64,000 bases of DNA from DATFVA01 sp963832715 (GCA_963832715.1 CAWHVB010000006.1:310001-374000), one strand, 5' to 3'; shown: positions 46,148 to 55,316, counted from the stretch's first letter. The notes: a model not told the origin generated them from the letters alone. Translations and numbers: made by a program.

Positions 46148-46960
46148 ATGAATGCATCTGAAAAGCTCGGAAGTAAGAATGCGGAAGGTCAATTTATCTG
46201 TGTTGGTCTTGATACCGACCTTAATAAAATTCCTCACCATCTTACAAGTTCCCCCGATCCTGTCTTCGAATTCAACCGGCAGATCATCGAAAAAACTGCT
46301 GGTGCAGCCGCGGCGTATAAGCTGAATTTTGCTTTCTATGAAAGCCAGGGATCGGAAGGATTTGATACTTTAAAAAAAACAATAGACCTGATTCCCAATA
46401 ATGTCCTGATCATCGGGGATGCTAAAAGGGGCGACATAGGTAACACAGCTAAAATGTACGCTGATTCAATCTTCAACTATTTCAAGTGCGATGCATCCAC
46501 TATCAATCCTTATATGGGAGAAGACTCGGTGCAGCCTTTTCTGCAGTTTAAGGAAAAACTAAATTTTATCCTCGCCCTAACCTCTAATCCCGGCGCTGAT
46601 AATTTTGAGAAATTAAAACTTCAGAATGGAGAATTCCTGTACCAGCGGGTAATATCAAAAGTTAATGAGTGGAACACAAATAATAATTGCGGAGTTGTCT
46701 TCGGCGCCACTCAGATTGATGAATTAAAAAATAATCTGCGGCTTATAAATAAATTGCCTGTTCTGCTTCCTGGCGTAGGTGCGCAGGGGGGAAGCCTGGA
46801 AGATGTTGTTAAAGCTTTTAAACAAGCCGGAAGATCAAACTTCCTTATAAACGTCAGCCGGGGAATTATTTATAGAAGCAGTAATGAAGATTTTGCAGCG
46901 GCTTCTGCTGAAGAATTAAACACACTGAATACAAAAGTTAAAAAAGAACTGGATATGTGA
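46148..46960 (+). CDS. pyrF: Orotidine-5'-phosphate decarboxylase (type 2)
   Basis: It makes UMP from OMP. The 270-residue product is the longer subgroup found in actinobacteria, Bacteroidota and myxobacteria: FICVGLDTDLNKIPHH, AAAYKLNFAFYESQGSEGF, the catalytic IIGDAKRGDIGNTAKMYAD, STINPYMGEDSVQPFL, LLPGVGAQGG and LINVSRGIIYRS. It begins one base after the dcd stop and overlaps the next start (GTGA), so these genes are co-transcribed. Confidence 0.95.
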   Translation: MNASEKLGSKNAEGQFICVGLDTDLNKIPHHLTSSPDPVFEFNRQIIEKTAGAAAAYKLNFAFYESQGSEGFDTLKKTIDLIPNNVLIIGDAKRGDIGNTAKMYADSIFNYFKCDASTINPYMGEDSVQPFLQFKEKLNFILALTSNPGADNFEKLKLQNGEFLYQRVISKVNEWNTNNNCGVVFGATQIDELKNNLRLINKLPVLLPGVGAQGGSLEDVVKAFKQAGRSNFLINVSRGIIYRSSNEDFAAASAEELNTLNTKVKKELDM

Positions 46961-47446
46961 AGAAATTCCTATTCGTAATTTTACTATTAATTTTAATATT
47001 AGTATGTTTTCTAAACATTAAACAATCCTCTTGGATAAAAGAGGGAGAGATGCAGGAATCTGCTGTTAAACAGCCTCCGGAAGGCAAAGTTGGGGAGTCC
47101 GGGAAACTCGATTATCAAACTCCCGATATTTATGAAGTCAGTTCTTTTAAAGGTCGACTCAAGGCTTCCAGAACTGGCAATCATCTCCACTAAAGATACA
47201 ATCTTTACCGATTCGTCTAAGGTGGAGGTAACCATTAAAGTGCCCCCAAAGATTTCCGGTGCCGATATTTTTCTTTATAACAATGGGAAAAAGAAAGATA
47301 TGTTCTACCAGGTAAGTTCAGGGGAGTACTCCTTCAGGAATGTATTCCTTGATGATTCCGTCAATAACCTGGTCTTTTTATACCGTCTGGGGAGCAGGAG
47401 ATCCCTACCCGCGAATCTCGTGGTCATTAAAGAATCTGGCAGGTAG
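46957..47446 (+). CDS. Small membrane-anchored protein of unknown function (frameshifted near 47145)
   Basis: The first frame starts with GTG overlapping the pyrF stop and gives a single N-terminal helix (KKFLFVILLLILILVCFLNI) and a polar linker, but stops at 47193. The better-looking continuation is in another frame from about 47150: VDSRLPELAIISTKDTIFTD, VEVTIKVPPKISGADIFLYN, GEYSFRNVFLDDSVNNLVFL, stop 47446. One extra base near TTTAAAGG (about 47143-47150) would join them into a protein of about 163 aa: an anchor plus a beta-sandwich of Ig/fibronectin flavour. I do not recognise the family. It precedes the DUF2851 gene by three bases. Confidence 0.6.
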
Positions 47447-47449
47447 AGT

Positions 47450-48928
47450 ATGAAACAAGACAAAGTTCTGGAAAAATTTCTTTATGAAATCTGGAAGAGA
47501 CAGGATTTCGTAAAGGAACTTGAAACTTCTGACGGGCAGCTGGTTAAGATTGTTGACCCGGGTACGGAGAATAAAGAAACCGGGGGCCCTGACTTCAAAC
47601 ACGCTAAAATTCAGATAGGAAACCTTACCTTTTCAGGTGATATTGAAATCGATGGTGTGCATTCCGATTGGAAAGCCCACGGACATCACCTGAATAAAAA
47701 ATACAATAGTGTTATTCTCCATATAGTTTTTAATAATTCCCGGCGCGATTCGTACGTTTACACTCAGGACGGCAGGAAAGTGCAGTCATTCTCTCTTGAA
47801 CCATTCCTTAATAGTAATCTGCAGACAAAGATTCAGCAGGCTATACTGACCGAAAGATCAGGCAGGATAAATAAAATGCCATGTGCTGAGGTTAATAATG
47901 AAATCCCGGAAAAAGAAAAACTTGATTTTGTATATGAACTGGGACTCGGCAGATTCAAACAAAAATGTGAGAAGGTTCTCGTCAGACTTAAAGAGCTCGC
48001 TTACCTCAAAGAAATAAATCTGAAAGAACCCGTTGTTCATTATGAACCTGATGAAAATTTTTATAAGAGAGAATTCAAACCTGAGGATTTCAACGATACC
48101 GCTTTATGGGAACAAATGATTTATGAATCTATGTTTGAAGCGCTGGGATTTTCGAAAAATAAAGATATAATGCACAGGCTGGCGTCAAGTGTTGATCTTA
48201 ATTTCCTTAAGAAGTTTGCGAAGGATGAAGATTTTCTTCTGAAATTGGAATCGACATTTTTTAATATAAGCGGACTCCTTCCTCCACCCGATAAAATTCC
48301 GGACGAGGAGATATCAGAATATGTGAGGAAGCTGGTTGAGATATGGGCAGCTCACAAAAACGATTATGACGGCAGGATCTTTCATTCAACCCAGTGGAAT
48401 TTTGCAAAACTAAGACCGTATAATTTCCCAACCGTAAGGATAGCCGGGGGTGTCAGGCTTTTGTGCCAGGTAATCAGGGGAAATATGATGCGGGCAATTA
48501 TACACGATTTTGAAAGTTATAATAACAACAAACAAATTATAAGCTCGCTGAGAAGTCAGCTTATAGTAAAAGGGGACGGCTTCTGGCATAATCATTATAC
48601 TTTTGATCAGGAAGCAAATATTAAAATTAATTATTTTGTGGGCGTTGCACGGGCAGATGAGATAATTATAAATGTAATCCTTCCGGTATTTTTAGTCTAC
48701 TTCGATATATATAACAGAAAGGATCTTTCTGAAAGGGTTCGAAAAGTCTATCTGAATTATTATCAGCAAAGTGAAAATAGTCTTGTTTTTGAGGTAGCTG
48801 ATACTCTCAATCTGAATGATGCCTGGAAAAGAAGCGTGCTTTACCAGGGAATGATTGACTTGTTCAGGAATTTCTGCAGTAAAGATAATTGTCTGGAATG
48901 CAGTATCGGTAAAAAAGTTTTCGGTTGA
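47450..48928 (+). CDS. DUF2851 family protein
   Basis: The 492-residue soluble protein matches DUF2851, conserved in Bacteroidota and relatives: EKFLYEIWKRQDFVKELETS, IVDPGTENKETGGPDFKHAK, FSGDIEIDGVHSDWKAHGHH and the later HSTQWNFAKLRPYNFPTVRI. The N-terminal part with G-G-P-D-F, E-I and W-x-x-H-x-H resembles restriction-endonuclease-like or cupin-type metal sites, which is only a suggestion. The C-terminus has a cysteine cluster, FCSKDNCLECSIGKKVFG, that could bind a metal or Fe-S cluster. Function is unknown to me. A hairpin directly follows the stop. Confidence 0.85.
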   Translation: MKQDKVLEKFLYEIWKRQDFVKELETSDGQLVKIVDPGTENKETGGPDFKHAKIQIGNLTFSGDIEIDGVHSDWKAHGHHLNKKYNSVILHIVFNNSRRDSYVYTQDGRKVQSFSLEPFLNSNLQTKIQQAILTERSGRINKMPCAEVNNEIPEKEKLDFVYELGLGRFKQKCEKVLVRLKELAYLKEINLKEPVVHYEPDENFYKREFKPEDFNDTALWEQMIYESMFEALGFSKNKDIMHRLASSVDLNFLKKFAKDEDFLLKLESTFFNISGLLPPPDKIPDEEISEYVRKLVEIWAAHKNDYDGRIFHSTQWNFAKLRPYNFPTVRIAGGVRLLCQVIRGNMMRAIIHDFESYNNNKQIISSLRSQLIVKGDGFWHNHYTFDQEANIKINYFVGVARADEIIINVILPVFLVYFDIYNRKDLSERVRKVYLNYYQQSENSLVFEVADTLNLNDAWKRSVLYQGMIDLFRNFCSKDNCLECSIGKKVFG

Positions 48929-48951
48929 ACCTGCCTGGCTACAGGCAGGTT
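48928..48951. terminator. Hairpin between convergent DUF2851 and nuclease genes
   Basis: AACCTGCCT (48928-48936) pairs exactly with AGGCAGGTT (48943-48951) around a 6-base loop. It starts at the stop codon of the + gene and lies 27 bases past the stop of the minus-strand gene. Terminal T/A runs are short, so it is a weak or bidirectional terminator. Confidence 0.6.
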
Positions 48952-48977
48952 TACCAGAACCCCAATAAATTTTAATT

Positions 48978-49565
48978 TCAGTTATTTCCCGTTAGCTTCT
49001 GTATATCATCCCTTATCTTTGCGGCTCTCTCATACTCTTCAGTTTCTATTGCTTTCCGCAGTTTATCCTGAAGGGCTGCAAGTTGAGCTTCCTTGGTCTT
49101 CGGTATTTCTTCCTGTTCCATGGGCTCACTTTTCTTTTCTTCCCCCTCGGTTTCTTCTGAAGGAATAAATGCAGCAGCTTCCATTACGGATTCAGCAACA
49201 TAAATAGGTGATCGTGCCCTTACGGCAAGGGCGATTGCATCGCTAGGTCTTGCATCTATTTCATTGGTGAGACCGGAAACCTCAAGCACAATCTTCGCAT
49301 AAAAAGTGTTTTCCCTCAGTTCATCAATAATTATTTCAACTATGGATGCACCGAGATTATCAATCATATGTTTCAGAAGATCATGGGTTAAAGGGCGGGG
49401 AGGTTTTATGCCTTCGATTTCAAGCGCAATGGCCTGTGCCTCAAATGCACCGATAATGATAGGCAGTCTCCTGTTCGCACCAACTTCACGCAGCAGTATT
49501 GCATAAGCCCCGCCGGTTGAGGGACTTGATGACAATCCTAATATTTCACATTGTACCTTTTGCAC
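48978..49565 (-). CDS. Bifunctional nuclease (BFN/DUF151) with UVR motif
   Basis: The 195-residue product has a BFN domain (about residues 1-135) with VQCEILGLSSSPSTGGAYAI, RRLPIIIGAFEAQAIALEIE, RPLTHDLLKHMIDNLGASIV and ARPSDAIALAVRARSPIYVA, then an acidic linker and a C-terminal UvrB/UvrC-type motif (AAKIRDDIQKL). BFN proteins were described with DNase/RNase activity in plants; the bacterial role is unclear. The start is GTG with AGGAG upstream. It lies 15 bases after etfA in what looks like one operon with etfBA, which is a curious pairing. Confidence 0.88.
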   Translation of the reverse strand: MQKVQCEILGLSSSPSTGGAYAILLREVGANRRLPIIIGAFEAQAIALEIEGIKPPRPLTHDLLKHMIDNLGASIVEIIIDELRENTFYAKIVLEVSGLTNEIDARPSDAIALAVRARSPIYVAESVMEAAAFIPSEETEGEEKKSEPMEQEEIPKTKEAQLAALQDKLRKAIETEEYERAAKIRDDIQKLTGNN

Positions 49566-49580
49566 TTTATCTCCTAATAC

Positions 49581-50552
49581 CTATGATTTTATTCTTTTGA
49601 TCTCCTCGGTTAATTCCGGTAGAATCTCGAATACATCTCCTGCTATACCATAATCAGCAACACTGAATATCGGTGCATCTTTGTCCTTGTTTATTGCAAC
49701 AATATATTTTGAAGAACTCATTCCTGCAAGGTGCTGAATTGCCCCGGAAATTCCGCATGCGACATATAACGAAGGGGAAACAGTTTTACCGGTCTGCCCG
49801 ACCTGCTCACGATGGTCTCTCCATCCGGCATCAACTACAGCCCTCGATGCTCCCACTGCAGCACCCAGAGCATCTGCCAGCTCTTCAACCAGGTGGAAAT
49901 TTTCCGGCGTTTTCAGCCCTCTTCCTCCTGATACGATAATATCGGCTTCAGCTACATCCAGTTTGCCTTCTGATTTTTTAATGTCTATAACCCGGGTTTT
50001 GAGATCGGGATTATCAACATTTTTTGTTTCGATGTCTGCAGACGCATTCTCATCTTTAACTTCAGCTTTGAATACATTCGGTCTTAACACTAATACCTTA
50101 ATGTCACTCTTAAGCTTCACGTCGATTAATGCCTTACCTGCATATACAGGTCTCGTTGCAATAACCTCTCCTGAAGATGCGTCAAGATTTATGCAATCCA
50201 TTAAACATCCGGCATTAAGTCTGCCGCTTATATGAGGGGCAAGATCTTTGCCGAGTGCGGTTCCGGCGATTACTAAATATGAAGCGCCTGCTTCACGGGC
50301 ATAGTCGCATATTATTTTGGTGTATGCCGAGGTGGAATAATTGCCGAGCTGATCGTTCTTAAAATGAATAATCCTCTTTATTCCATATTTACCGGCATCA
50401 GATATATTCTCAATATCATTACCTATTACAACAGCCTCTGCATCAAGGCCAAGGTCTCCTGCAAGTTTTACAGCTGTGCTAACAGCTTCGAATGCAGATC
50501 TCTTTAATTTACCATCTCTTTGTTCCAGAATTGCTAAGATTTTATTTGCCAT
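49581..50552 (-). CDS. etfA: Electron transfer flavoprotein alpha subunit
   Basis: EtfA holds FAD and passes electrons from acyl-CoA and other dehydrogenases to the quinone pool. The 323-residue product has an N-terminal Rossmann-like domain (ILAILEQRDGKLKRSAFEAV) and the C-terminal FAD domain: VSGGRGLKTPENF, GAAVGASRAVVDAGW, REQVGQTGKTVSPSLYVACG, GISGAIQHLAGM and APIFSVADYGIAGDVFEILP. GGAG precedes the start. It follows etfB by 13 bases. Confidence 0.95.
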   Translation of the reverse strand: MANKILAILEQRDGKLKRSAFEAVSTAVKLAGDLGLDAEAVVIGNDIENISDAGKYGIKRIIHFKNDQLGNYSTSAYTKIICDYAREAGASYLVIAGTALGKDLAPHISGRLNAGCLMDCINLDASSGEVIATRPVYAGKALIDVKLKSDIKVLVLRPNVFKAEVKDENASADIETKNVDNPDLKTRVIDIKKSEGKLDVAEADIIVSGGRGLKTPENFHLVEELADALGAAVGASRAVVDAGWRDHREQVGQTGKTVSPSLYVACGISGAIQHLAGMSSSKYIVAINKDKDAPIFSVADYGIAGDVFEILPELTEEIKRIKS

Positions 50553-50565
50553 TTTTATAAAACTC

Positions 50566-51318
50566 CTATATAACTTTTGCTTCTTCCCTTAATAACCTGA
50601 CTAATTCAGGCACTGCTGATTTATCTGTTCCGAGTATCCTGCCCGGCTGTTTTTCGGGAGGTTTCTTCATACTGACGACTTCAGTAAACTGTTCTGCCGA
50701 TGCCGCGGGTTTTTCCTCAATCGTCTTTTTCTTCGAAGCCATAATGCCTTTAAGAGAGGCATATCTCGGCTCGTTCAATCCTTTCTGCGCTCCTATGATC
50801 ACAGGCAGCTCAGTTTCAACAACTTCTTTGCCTCCTTCTATCTCTCTCTCAGCAGTAACCTTGTTCCCCTCAATATTAAGGGATACGACTACAGTTATAC
50901 ATGAAAATCCAAGTAATTCTGCAGTAAGCTGAGGAACAGCTGAATTATCATAATCAACAGATTGTTTACCGCAGAAAACCAGTTCAAAACCCTGGGATTT
51001 AATTTCATCTGCAAGTGCTTTTGCAACACCTGAAGAATCACGCCGGGTTTCATCTTTTAAGAGAGTTCCTTTGTCTACACCCATTGCAAGTGCTTTCCTG
51101 ATGGTTTCTTTACTTGCATCAGAACCTACACTGATAGCTGTAACTTCAGAATCTCCTCCAAACTTCTCTTTCATCTTTAATGCTTCTTCAATTGCAAATT
51201 CATCGTATGGATTAACTATGTAGGTAACACCTGAAGGATCTATAGTCTTTTGATCTGCACCCACTTTTACTTTTGTAGCAGTGTCCGGTACATGACTCAC
51301 GCATACTGCTATTTTCAT
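50566..51318 (-). CDS. etfB: Electron transfer flavoprotein beta subunit
   Basis: EtfB binds AMP and forms the heterodimer with EtfA. The 250-residue product begins KIAVCVSHVPDTATKVKVG and has NPYDEFAIEEALKMKEKFGG, VFCGKQSVDYDNSAVPQLTA and PVIIGAQKGLNEPRYASLKG, the usual beta-subunit signature. The start has GGAGG. The C-terminal arm (PGRILGTDKSAVPELVRLLR) is the segment that contacts EtfA partners. No fixB/fixC-type quinone reductase is adjacent, so its redox partners are encoded elsewhere. Confidence 0.95.
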   Translation of the reverse strand: MKIAVCVSHVPDTATKVKVGADQKTIDPSGVTYIVNPYDEFAIEEALKMKEKFGGDSEVTAISVGSDASKETIRKALAMGVDKGTLLKDETRRDSSGVAKALADEIKSQGFELVFCGKQSVDYDNSAVPQLTAELLGFSCITVVVSLNIEGNKVTAEREIEGGKEVVETELPVIIGAQKGLNEPRYASLKGIMASKKKTIEEKPAASAEQFTEVVSMKKPPEKQPGRILGTDKSAVPELVRLLREEAKVI

Positions 51319-51423
51319 TCAACCTCCAATATTAAAGTTATTTTTAGCAAAAAATATAAACATACCCTCCTATAAAATCAAACCTGGAAAGTAACCAGTA
51401 TCAACTGAGGTACTCAATTATTC

Positions 51424-51443
51424 GTTTGGATTTTTGTCCAAAC
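51424..51443. promoter_or_regulatory. Dyad in the etfB-clpS divergent spacer
   Basis: GTTTGGA (51424-51430) and TCCAAAC (51437-51443) form a perfect 7-bp dyad around TTTTTG, 106 bases upstream of the etfB start and 112 before clpS. In a divergent promoter region it may be an operator; chance cannot be excluded. Confidence 0.35.
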
Positions 51444-51554
51444 CTCCCATATATCTTTTGTAACCCATGAGAAGAATAAAATACGAGTGCTGAAGGAGAC
51501 GTATTTGTTAAAAATAACATTTAATTTTTATTATTTATTTAATAATTTTGCACT

Positions 51555-51845
51555 ATGGAACTTCAGCCGGATAAACAAACCAGAATAGATATCCTCGAAG
51601 ATGAGGAAGTCAGTGTCGGTATTTCCAGTAAAGTCGTCCTCTATAACGATGACTGGCACACTTTCGACGATGTAATTTATCAGCTTATAAAAGCGGTTGG
51701 CTGCAGTTATGAGAAAGCCAGGGGTTACGCATTTGAGGTACATGTGAAAGGGAAATGTGTCGTATATACCGGGGATATGAGAGAATGTCTTAAAGTATCT
51801 TCGGTACTTGAGGAAATCGCCTTAAATACGCAGATTATTACCTGA
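51555..51845 (+). CDS. clpS: ClpS adaptor for ClpA/ClpC protease
   Basis: The 96-residue protein hands N-degron substrates to the Clp protease. The ClpS core is clear: VVLYNDDWHTFDDVIYQLIK (N-degron pocket Asn-Asp), SYEKARGYAFEVHVKGKCVV with the conserved His, and an end ECLKVSSVLEEIALNTQIIT. The N-terminal 25 residues are acidic and flexible, as usual. It is followed 88 bases later by bipA on the same strand. Confidence 0.88.
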   Translation: MELQPDKQTRIDILEDEEVSVGISSKVVLYNDDWHTFDDVIYQLIKAVGCSYEKARGYAFEVHVKGKCVVYTGDMRECLKVSSVLEEIALNTQIIT

Positions 51846-51933
51846 TATCGCCCGGGGTACATAGCTAATTTCATTGTAAAAACCTGCGTTTTTCCATATA
51901 TTTCATTTCTAATTTTTAATAAGAAAGGATACG

Positions 51934-53778
51934 ATGAGCAGTCAGAGAGATGACATAAGGAATATTGCAATTATTGCGCACGTAGATCACGGTAAAACTA
52001 CATTGGTGGACCACCTCCTGAAACAAACCGGAGCCTTCCGTCATAATCAGCAGGTTGAAAAAAGGGTAATGGATTCCAATGCTCTCGAAAAAGAAAGGGG
52101 CATTACTATCCTTGCTAAGAATCTGAGCATTCATTACAAGAACCATAAGATTAATATTATCGATACTCCGGGCCATGCGGACTTCGGCGGCGAAGTTGAA
52201 CGTACTCTTAAGATGGTTGACGGTGTTCTCCTTCTCGTCGATGCAGCAGAAGGACCACTGCCGCAGACGAAATTTGTATTGAAGAAATCACTTGATCTTG
52301 GGTTGAAGCCTATCGTTGTAATTAATAAAATAGACAGAAAAGATGCCAGGCCTAATGATGTTCTTAATGAGGTGTTCGATTTATTCGTAAACCTTGGAGC
52401 ATCTGATGACCAGCTGGATTTCCCGTACATTTATACTATTGCCAAACAGGGTATCGCGAAGATCAATATTGAAGATGAAAGCGAGAACCTGCTTCCTCTT
52501 CTTGATGTAATAATTGAAAAAGTACCTAAACCTTTTGCCGACCTTGAAGCTCCTTTCCAGATGCTTATTTCTGCGATCGATTATAATGACTACCTGGGCA
52601 GAATCGGGATCGGGAGAATACATAAAGGCGTGCTTAAGGCAGGGGATACAATGGTTCACATAACTAAAGAGGGAAATAAAAGTGAATCAAGAATTACTAA
52701 ACTTTATTCTTTTGAAAGTATAAAAAGAGTTGAAACTGATCAGCTGACCTCAGGTGATATAGGCGGTATAGCTGGACTGGAAGATGTTGATATAGGCGAT
52801 ACTATTGTTAGTCCTAAAAATCCCGAACCACTTCCGTTCGCAGCCATTGATGAACCCACCATTACAATGAACTTTATGGTAAATAATTCTCCTTTCGCGG
52901 GACAGGAAGGGAAGTATGTCACTACAAGAAATATAAGTGAAAGATTGTCAAAAGAGTTGAAATCAAATGTCAGTCTCCGTGTGGAGATGACTGATTCCCC
53001 CGATATCTTCAAGGTAAGCGGAAGGGGGGAACTGCACCTGTCCATACTTATTGAAAATATGAGAAGAGAAAATTATGAGCTCCAGGTTACACGTCCTGAG
53101 GTGATATTAAAAAAGATTGATGACGTATTATGCGAACCAATGGAGCACGTTATAATAGATGTTCCTGAGGAGTTTGTAGGAATTGTAATTGAGAAGCTCG
53201 GTAAACGCAAAGCTGAGATGAAAAATATGCTGACGTTCAATGAAAATACCAGGGTTGAATTTGTTATTCCTTCAAGAGGATTAATCGGCTACCGGTCTGA
53301 ATTTATGACCGATACAAAAGGAACCGGCATACTGCATCATAATTTCCAGGGTTATGAACCTTACAAAGGCGATATCGTACACAGGCAGCGTGGTGCGCTT
53401 GCTGCAATGGAAACCGGTACCGCATCCGCATATGCAATGTTTAAATTGCAGGAAAGATCCGTATTCTTTATTGAACCCGGAACAAGGGTCTATGAAGGAA
53501 TGGTAGTGGGTGAGAACTCAAGAAATAATGATATGCATGTCAACGTTACAAAGACCAAGCAGCTTTCTAATATGCGTGCATCCGGTGCTGATGAAGCAAT
53601 ACGGCTTGAACCGCCAACAACCCTTTCCCTTGAGCAGGCTATTGAATGGATTACTGATGATGAATATGTCGAGGTTACTCCTCAGAGTATCCGGATCAGG
53701 AAAAGATACCTGACGGACATGGATCGCAAGAATGCCAGGCTGGCTGAGAAGAGAGCAGCCGAAGCAGAAACAGTTTAA
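51934..53778 (+). CDS. bipA: Translational GTPase TypA/BipA
   Basis: A ribosome-associated GTPase involved in stress and ribosome assembly. The 614-residue product has G1 IIAHVDHGKTTLVDHLLKQ, G2 KERGITILAKN, G3 DTPGHADFGGEVER and G4 NKIDRKDARP, then domain II, EF-G-like domains III and V, and the BipA-specific C-terminal domain (RSEFMTDTKGTGILHHNFQG, QRGALAAMETGTASAYAMFK, NMRASGADEAIRLEPPTTLS). AAGGA precedes the start. A strong terminator follows. Confidence 0.97.
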   Translation: MSSQRDDIRNIAIIAHVDHGKTTLVDHLLKQTGAFRHNQQVEKRVMDSNALEKERGITILAKNLSIHYKNHKINIIDTPGHADFGGEVERTLKMVDGVLLLVDAAEGPLPQTKFVLKKSLDLGLKPIVVINKIDRKDARPNDVLNEVFDLFVNLGASDDQLDFPYIYTIAKQGIAKINIEDESENLLPLLDVIIEKVPKPFADLEAPFQMLISAIDYNDYLGRIGIGRIHKGVLKAGDTMVHITKEGNKSESRITKLYSFESIKRVETDQLTSGDIGGIAGLEDVDIGDTIVSPKNPEPLPFAAIDEPTITMNFMVNNSPFAGQEGKYVTTRNISERLSKELKSNVSLRVEMTDSPDIFKVSGRGELHLSILIENMRRENYELQVTRPEVILKKIDDVLCEPMEHVIIDVPEEFVGIVIEKLGKRKAEMKNMLTFNENTRVEFVIPSRGLIGYRSEFMTDTKGTGILHHNFQGYEPYKGDIVHRQRGALAAMETGTASAYAMFKLQERSVFFIEPGTRVYEGMVVGENSRNNDMHVNVTKTKQLSNMRASGADEAIRLEPPTTLSLEQAIEWITDDEYVEVTPQSIRIRKRYLTDMDRKNARLAEKRAAEAETV

Positions 53779-53789
53779 GAAATACAATT

Positions 53790-53813
53790 AAGACGCCGGA
53801 CGGCGTCTTTTTT
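53790..53813 (+). terminator. Rho-independent terminator after bipA
   Basis: AAGACGCC (53790-53797) pairs exactly with GGCGTCTT (53802-53809) around GGAC, followed by a TTTT run and more T-rich bases. It lies 11 bases after the stop codon. Confidence 0.92.
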
Positions 53814-53855
53814 ATTTGAAACGAAATAATACAACATTAAAAAAGGAGAGTCTTT

Positions 53856-55316
53856 ATGGCCGAAACAGCGATTAAAGATCTGAAACCGGAATTATTATGG
53901 AAAAGATTTTATGAAATAACAAGGGTACCGCGTCCTTCTAAAAAAGAAGGAAAGATTCGTGATCATATGAAAGCATTTTTGAAGGAACAGAATGTAGAAT
54001 TCCGGGAAGATAAAGTGGGAAATATTTTGGCAAAGATTCCTGCAACCCCGGGGAATGAAAATGCGCCTGTCGTTGTGCTGCAGGGACACATAGACATGGT
54101 TTGTGAAAAAAATAAAAGCACAAAGCATGATTTTGATAATGATCCTATTGAGATCAAAAGAGAAGATGGATGGATTACTGCTGAGGGAACTACGCTCGGA
54201 AGTGATAATGGAATCGGCGTTGCCGCTGCTTTGGCTGTTATTAACGATAAAACCGTTGAACACGGACCGATAGAAATACTGCTTACTGTTGATGAAGAAA
54301 CCGGCATGACAGGAGCAAACCACCTTGAGCCTGGATTTGTAACTGGTAAAATATTGCTGAATATGGATTCTGAAGAAGATGGTGCTTTTTACGTCGGCTG
54401 TTCCGGCGGTGTTGATACGCTGGCCTCTTTTGGTATTAAGACTCAGAATGTACCATCAGGCTATTCCGCTTTTGAAGTAATGGTTACAGGACTTAAAGGA
54501 GGTCATTCGGGTCTTGATATAATTCAGGGCCGTGCAAATGCAATCAAGCTGCTCGGCCGTACGTTAAATAAATTATCCGGCTGCTATATCAGCTCTTTGT
54601 CAGGCGGCAGTCTGAGGAATGCAATCCCTCGTGAAGCTGAAGCTGTCATTATGATCAAGAATGGTCAGGAACCCGAAATTAAAAAGACAATAAGTGATTT
54701 TGAGAAAAATCTTGTCAATGAGTATAAGAAATCGGATAGCGGATTGAAGATAAATTTCAGTAAGTCGGATAAAAAAAACGATAAAATATTCACTCCGGAC
54801 TTTCAGAATGATATAATTAATTTGCTTCTTGCACTTCCTCATGGAGTAATTGCAATGAGCCAGGATATTCCGGGATTAGTTGAGACTTCTACAAATCTTG
54901 CAACCATTTCAACCGACGGAGGAAAACTGAACATCAGTACAAGTCAGAGGAGTTCGGTAGAAAGCGCAAAAGATTATATCGCCGCAAGTGTAAAATCATC
55001 GTTTGTTTTAGCCGGCGGCAAGGTAACCGAAGGTGATGGTTATCCCGGATGGAAACCTGATATGGATTCAGCAATTCTGAAAACTTCTAAAGAAGTATTC
55101 AGGAATCTATTCAAAAAAGACCCTGAAATAAAAGCAATTCACGCCGGTCTCGAGTGTGGTCTCCTTGGAGCAAAAAATCCTGGTCTTGATATGATTTCAT
55201 TCGGACCAACAATAGAAGGAGCTCATTCGCCCGATGAAAGAGTAAATATTGAAACTGTCGGAAAGTTTTACGATTTACTGAAGGGAATACTTAAAAGAGT
55301 TGCCGAACAGAAATAA
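53856..55316 (+). CDS. pepD: Aminoacyl-histidine dipeptidase (M20 family)
   Basis: A cytoplasmic zinc dipeptidase acting on carnosine-like and other Xaa-His dipeptides. The 486-residue product has ELLWKRFYEITRVPRPSKKE at the start, metal-binding LQGHIDMVCEKN, TLGSDNGIGVAAALAV, the catalytic TVDEETGMTGANHL, GGHSGLDIIQGRANAI in the dimer-lid domain, and IHAGLECGLLGAKNPGLDMI near the end. AAAAGGAGAG precedes the start. The gene is flanked by terminators and is monocistronic. Confidence 0.93.
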   Translation: MAETAIKDLKPELLWKRFYEITRVPRPSKKEGKIRDHMKAFLKEQNVEFREDKVGNILAKIPATPGNENAPVVVLQGHIDMVCEKNKSTKHDFDNDPIEIKREDGWITAEGTTLGSDNGIGVAAALAVINDKTVEHGPIEILLTVDEETGMTGANHLEPGFVTGKILLNMDSEEDGAFYVGCSGGVDTLASFGIKTQNVPSGYSAFEVMVTGLKGGHSGLDIIQGRANAIKLLGRTLNKLSGCYISSLSGGSLRNAIPREAEAVIMIKNGQEPEIKKTISDFEKNLVNEYKKSDSGLKINFSKSDKKNDKIFTPDFQNDIINLLLALPHGVIAMSQDIPGLVETSTNLATISTDGGKLNISTSQRSSVESAKDYIAASVKSSFVLAGGKVTEGDGYPGWKPDMDSAILKTSKEVFRNLFKKDPEIKAIHAGLECGLLGAKNPGLDMISFGPTIEGAHSPDERVNIETVGKFYDLLKGILKRVAEQK

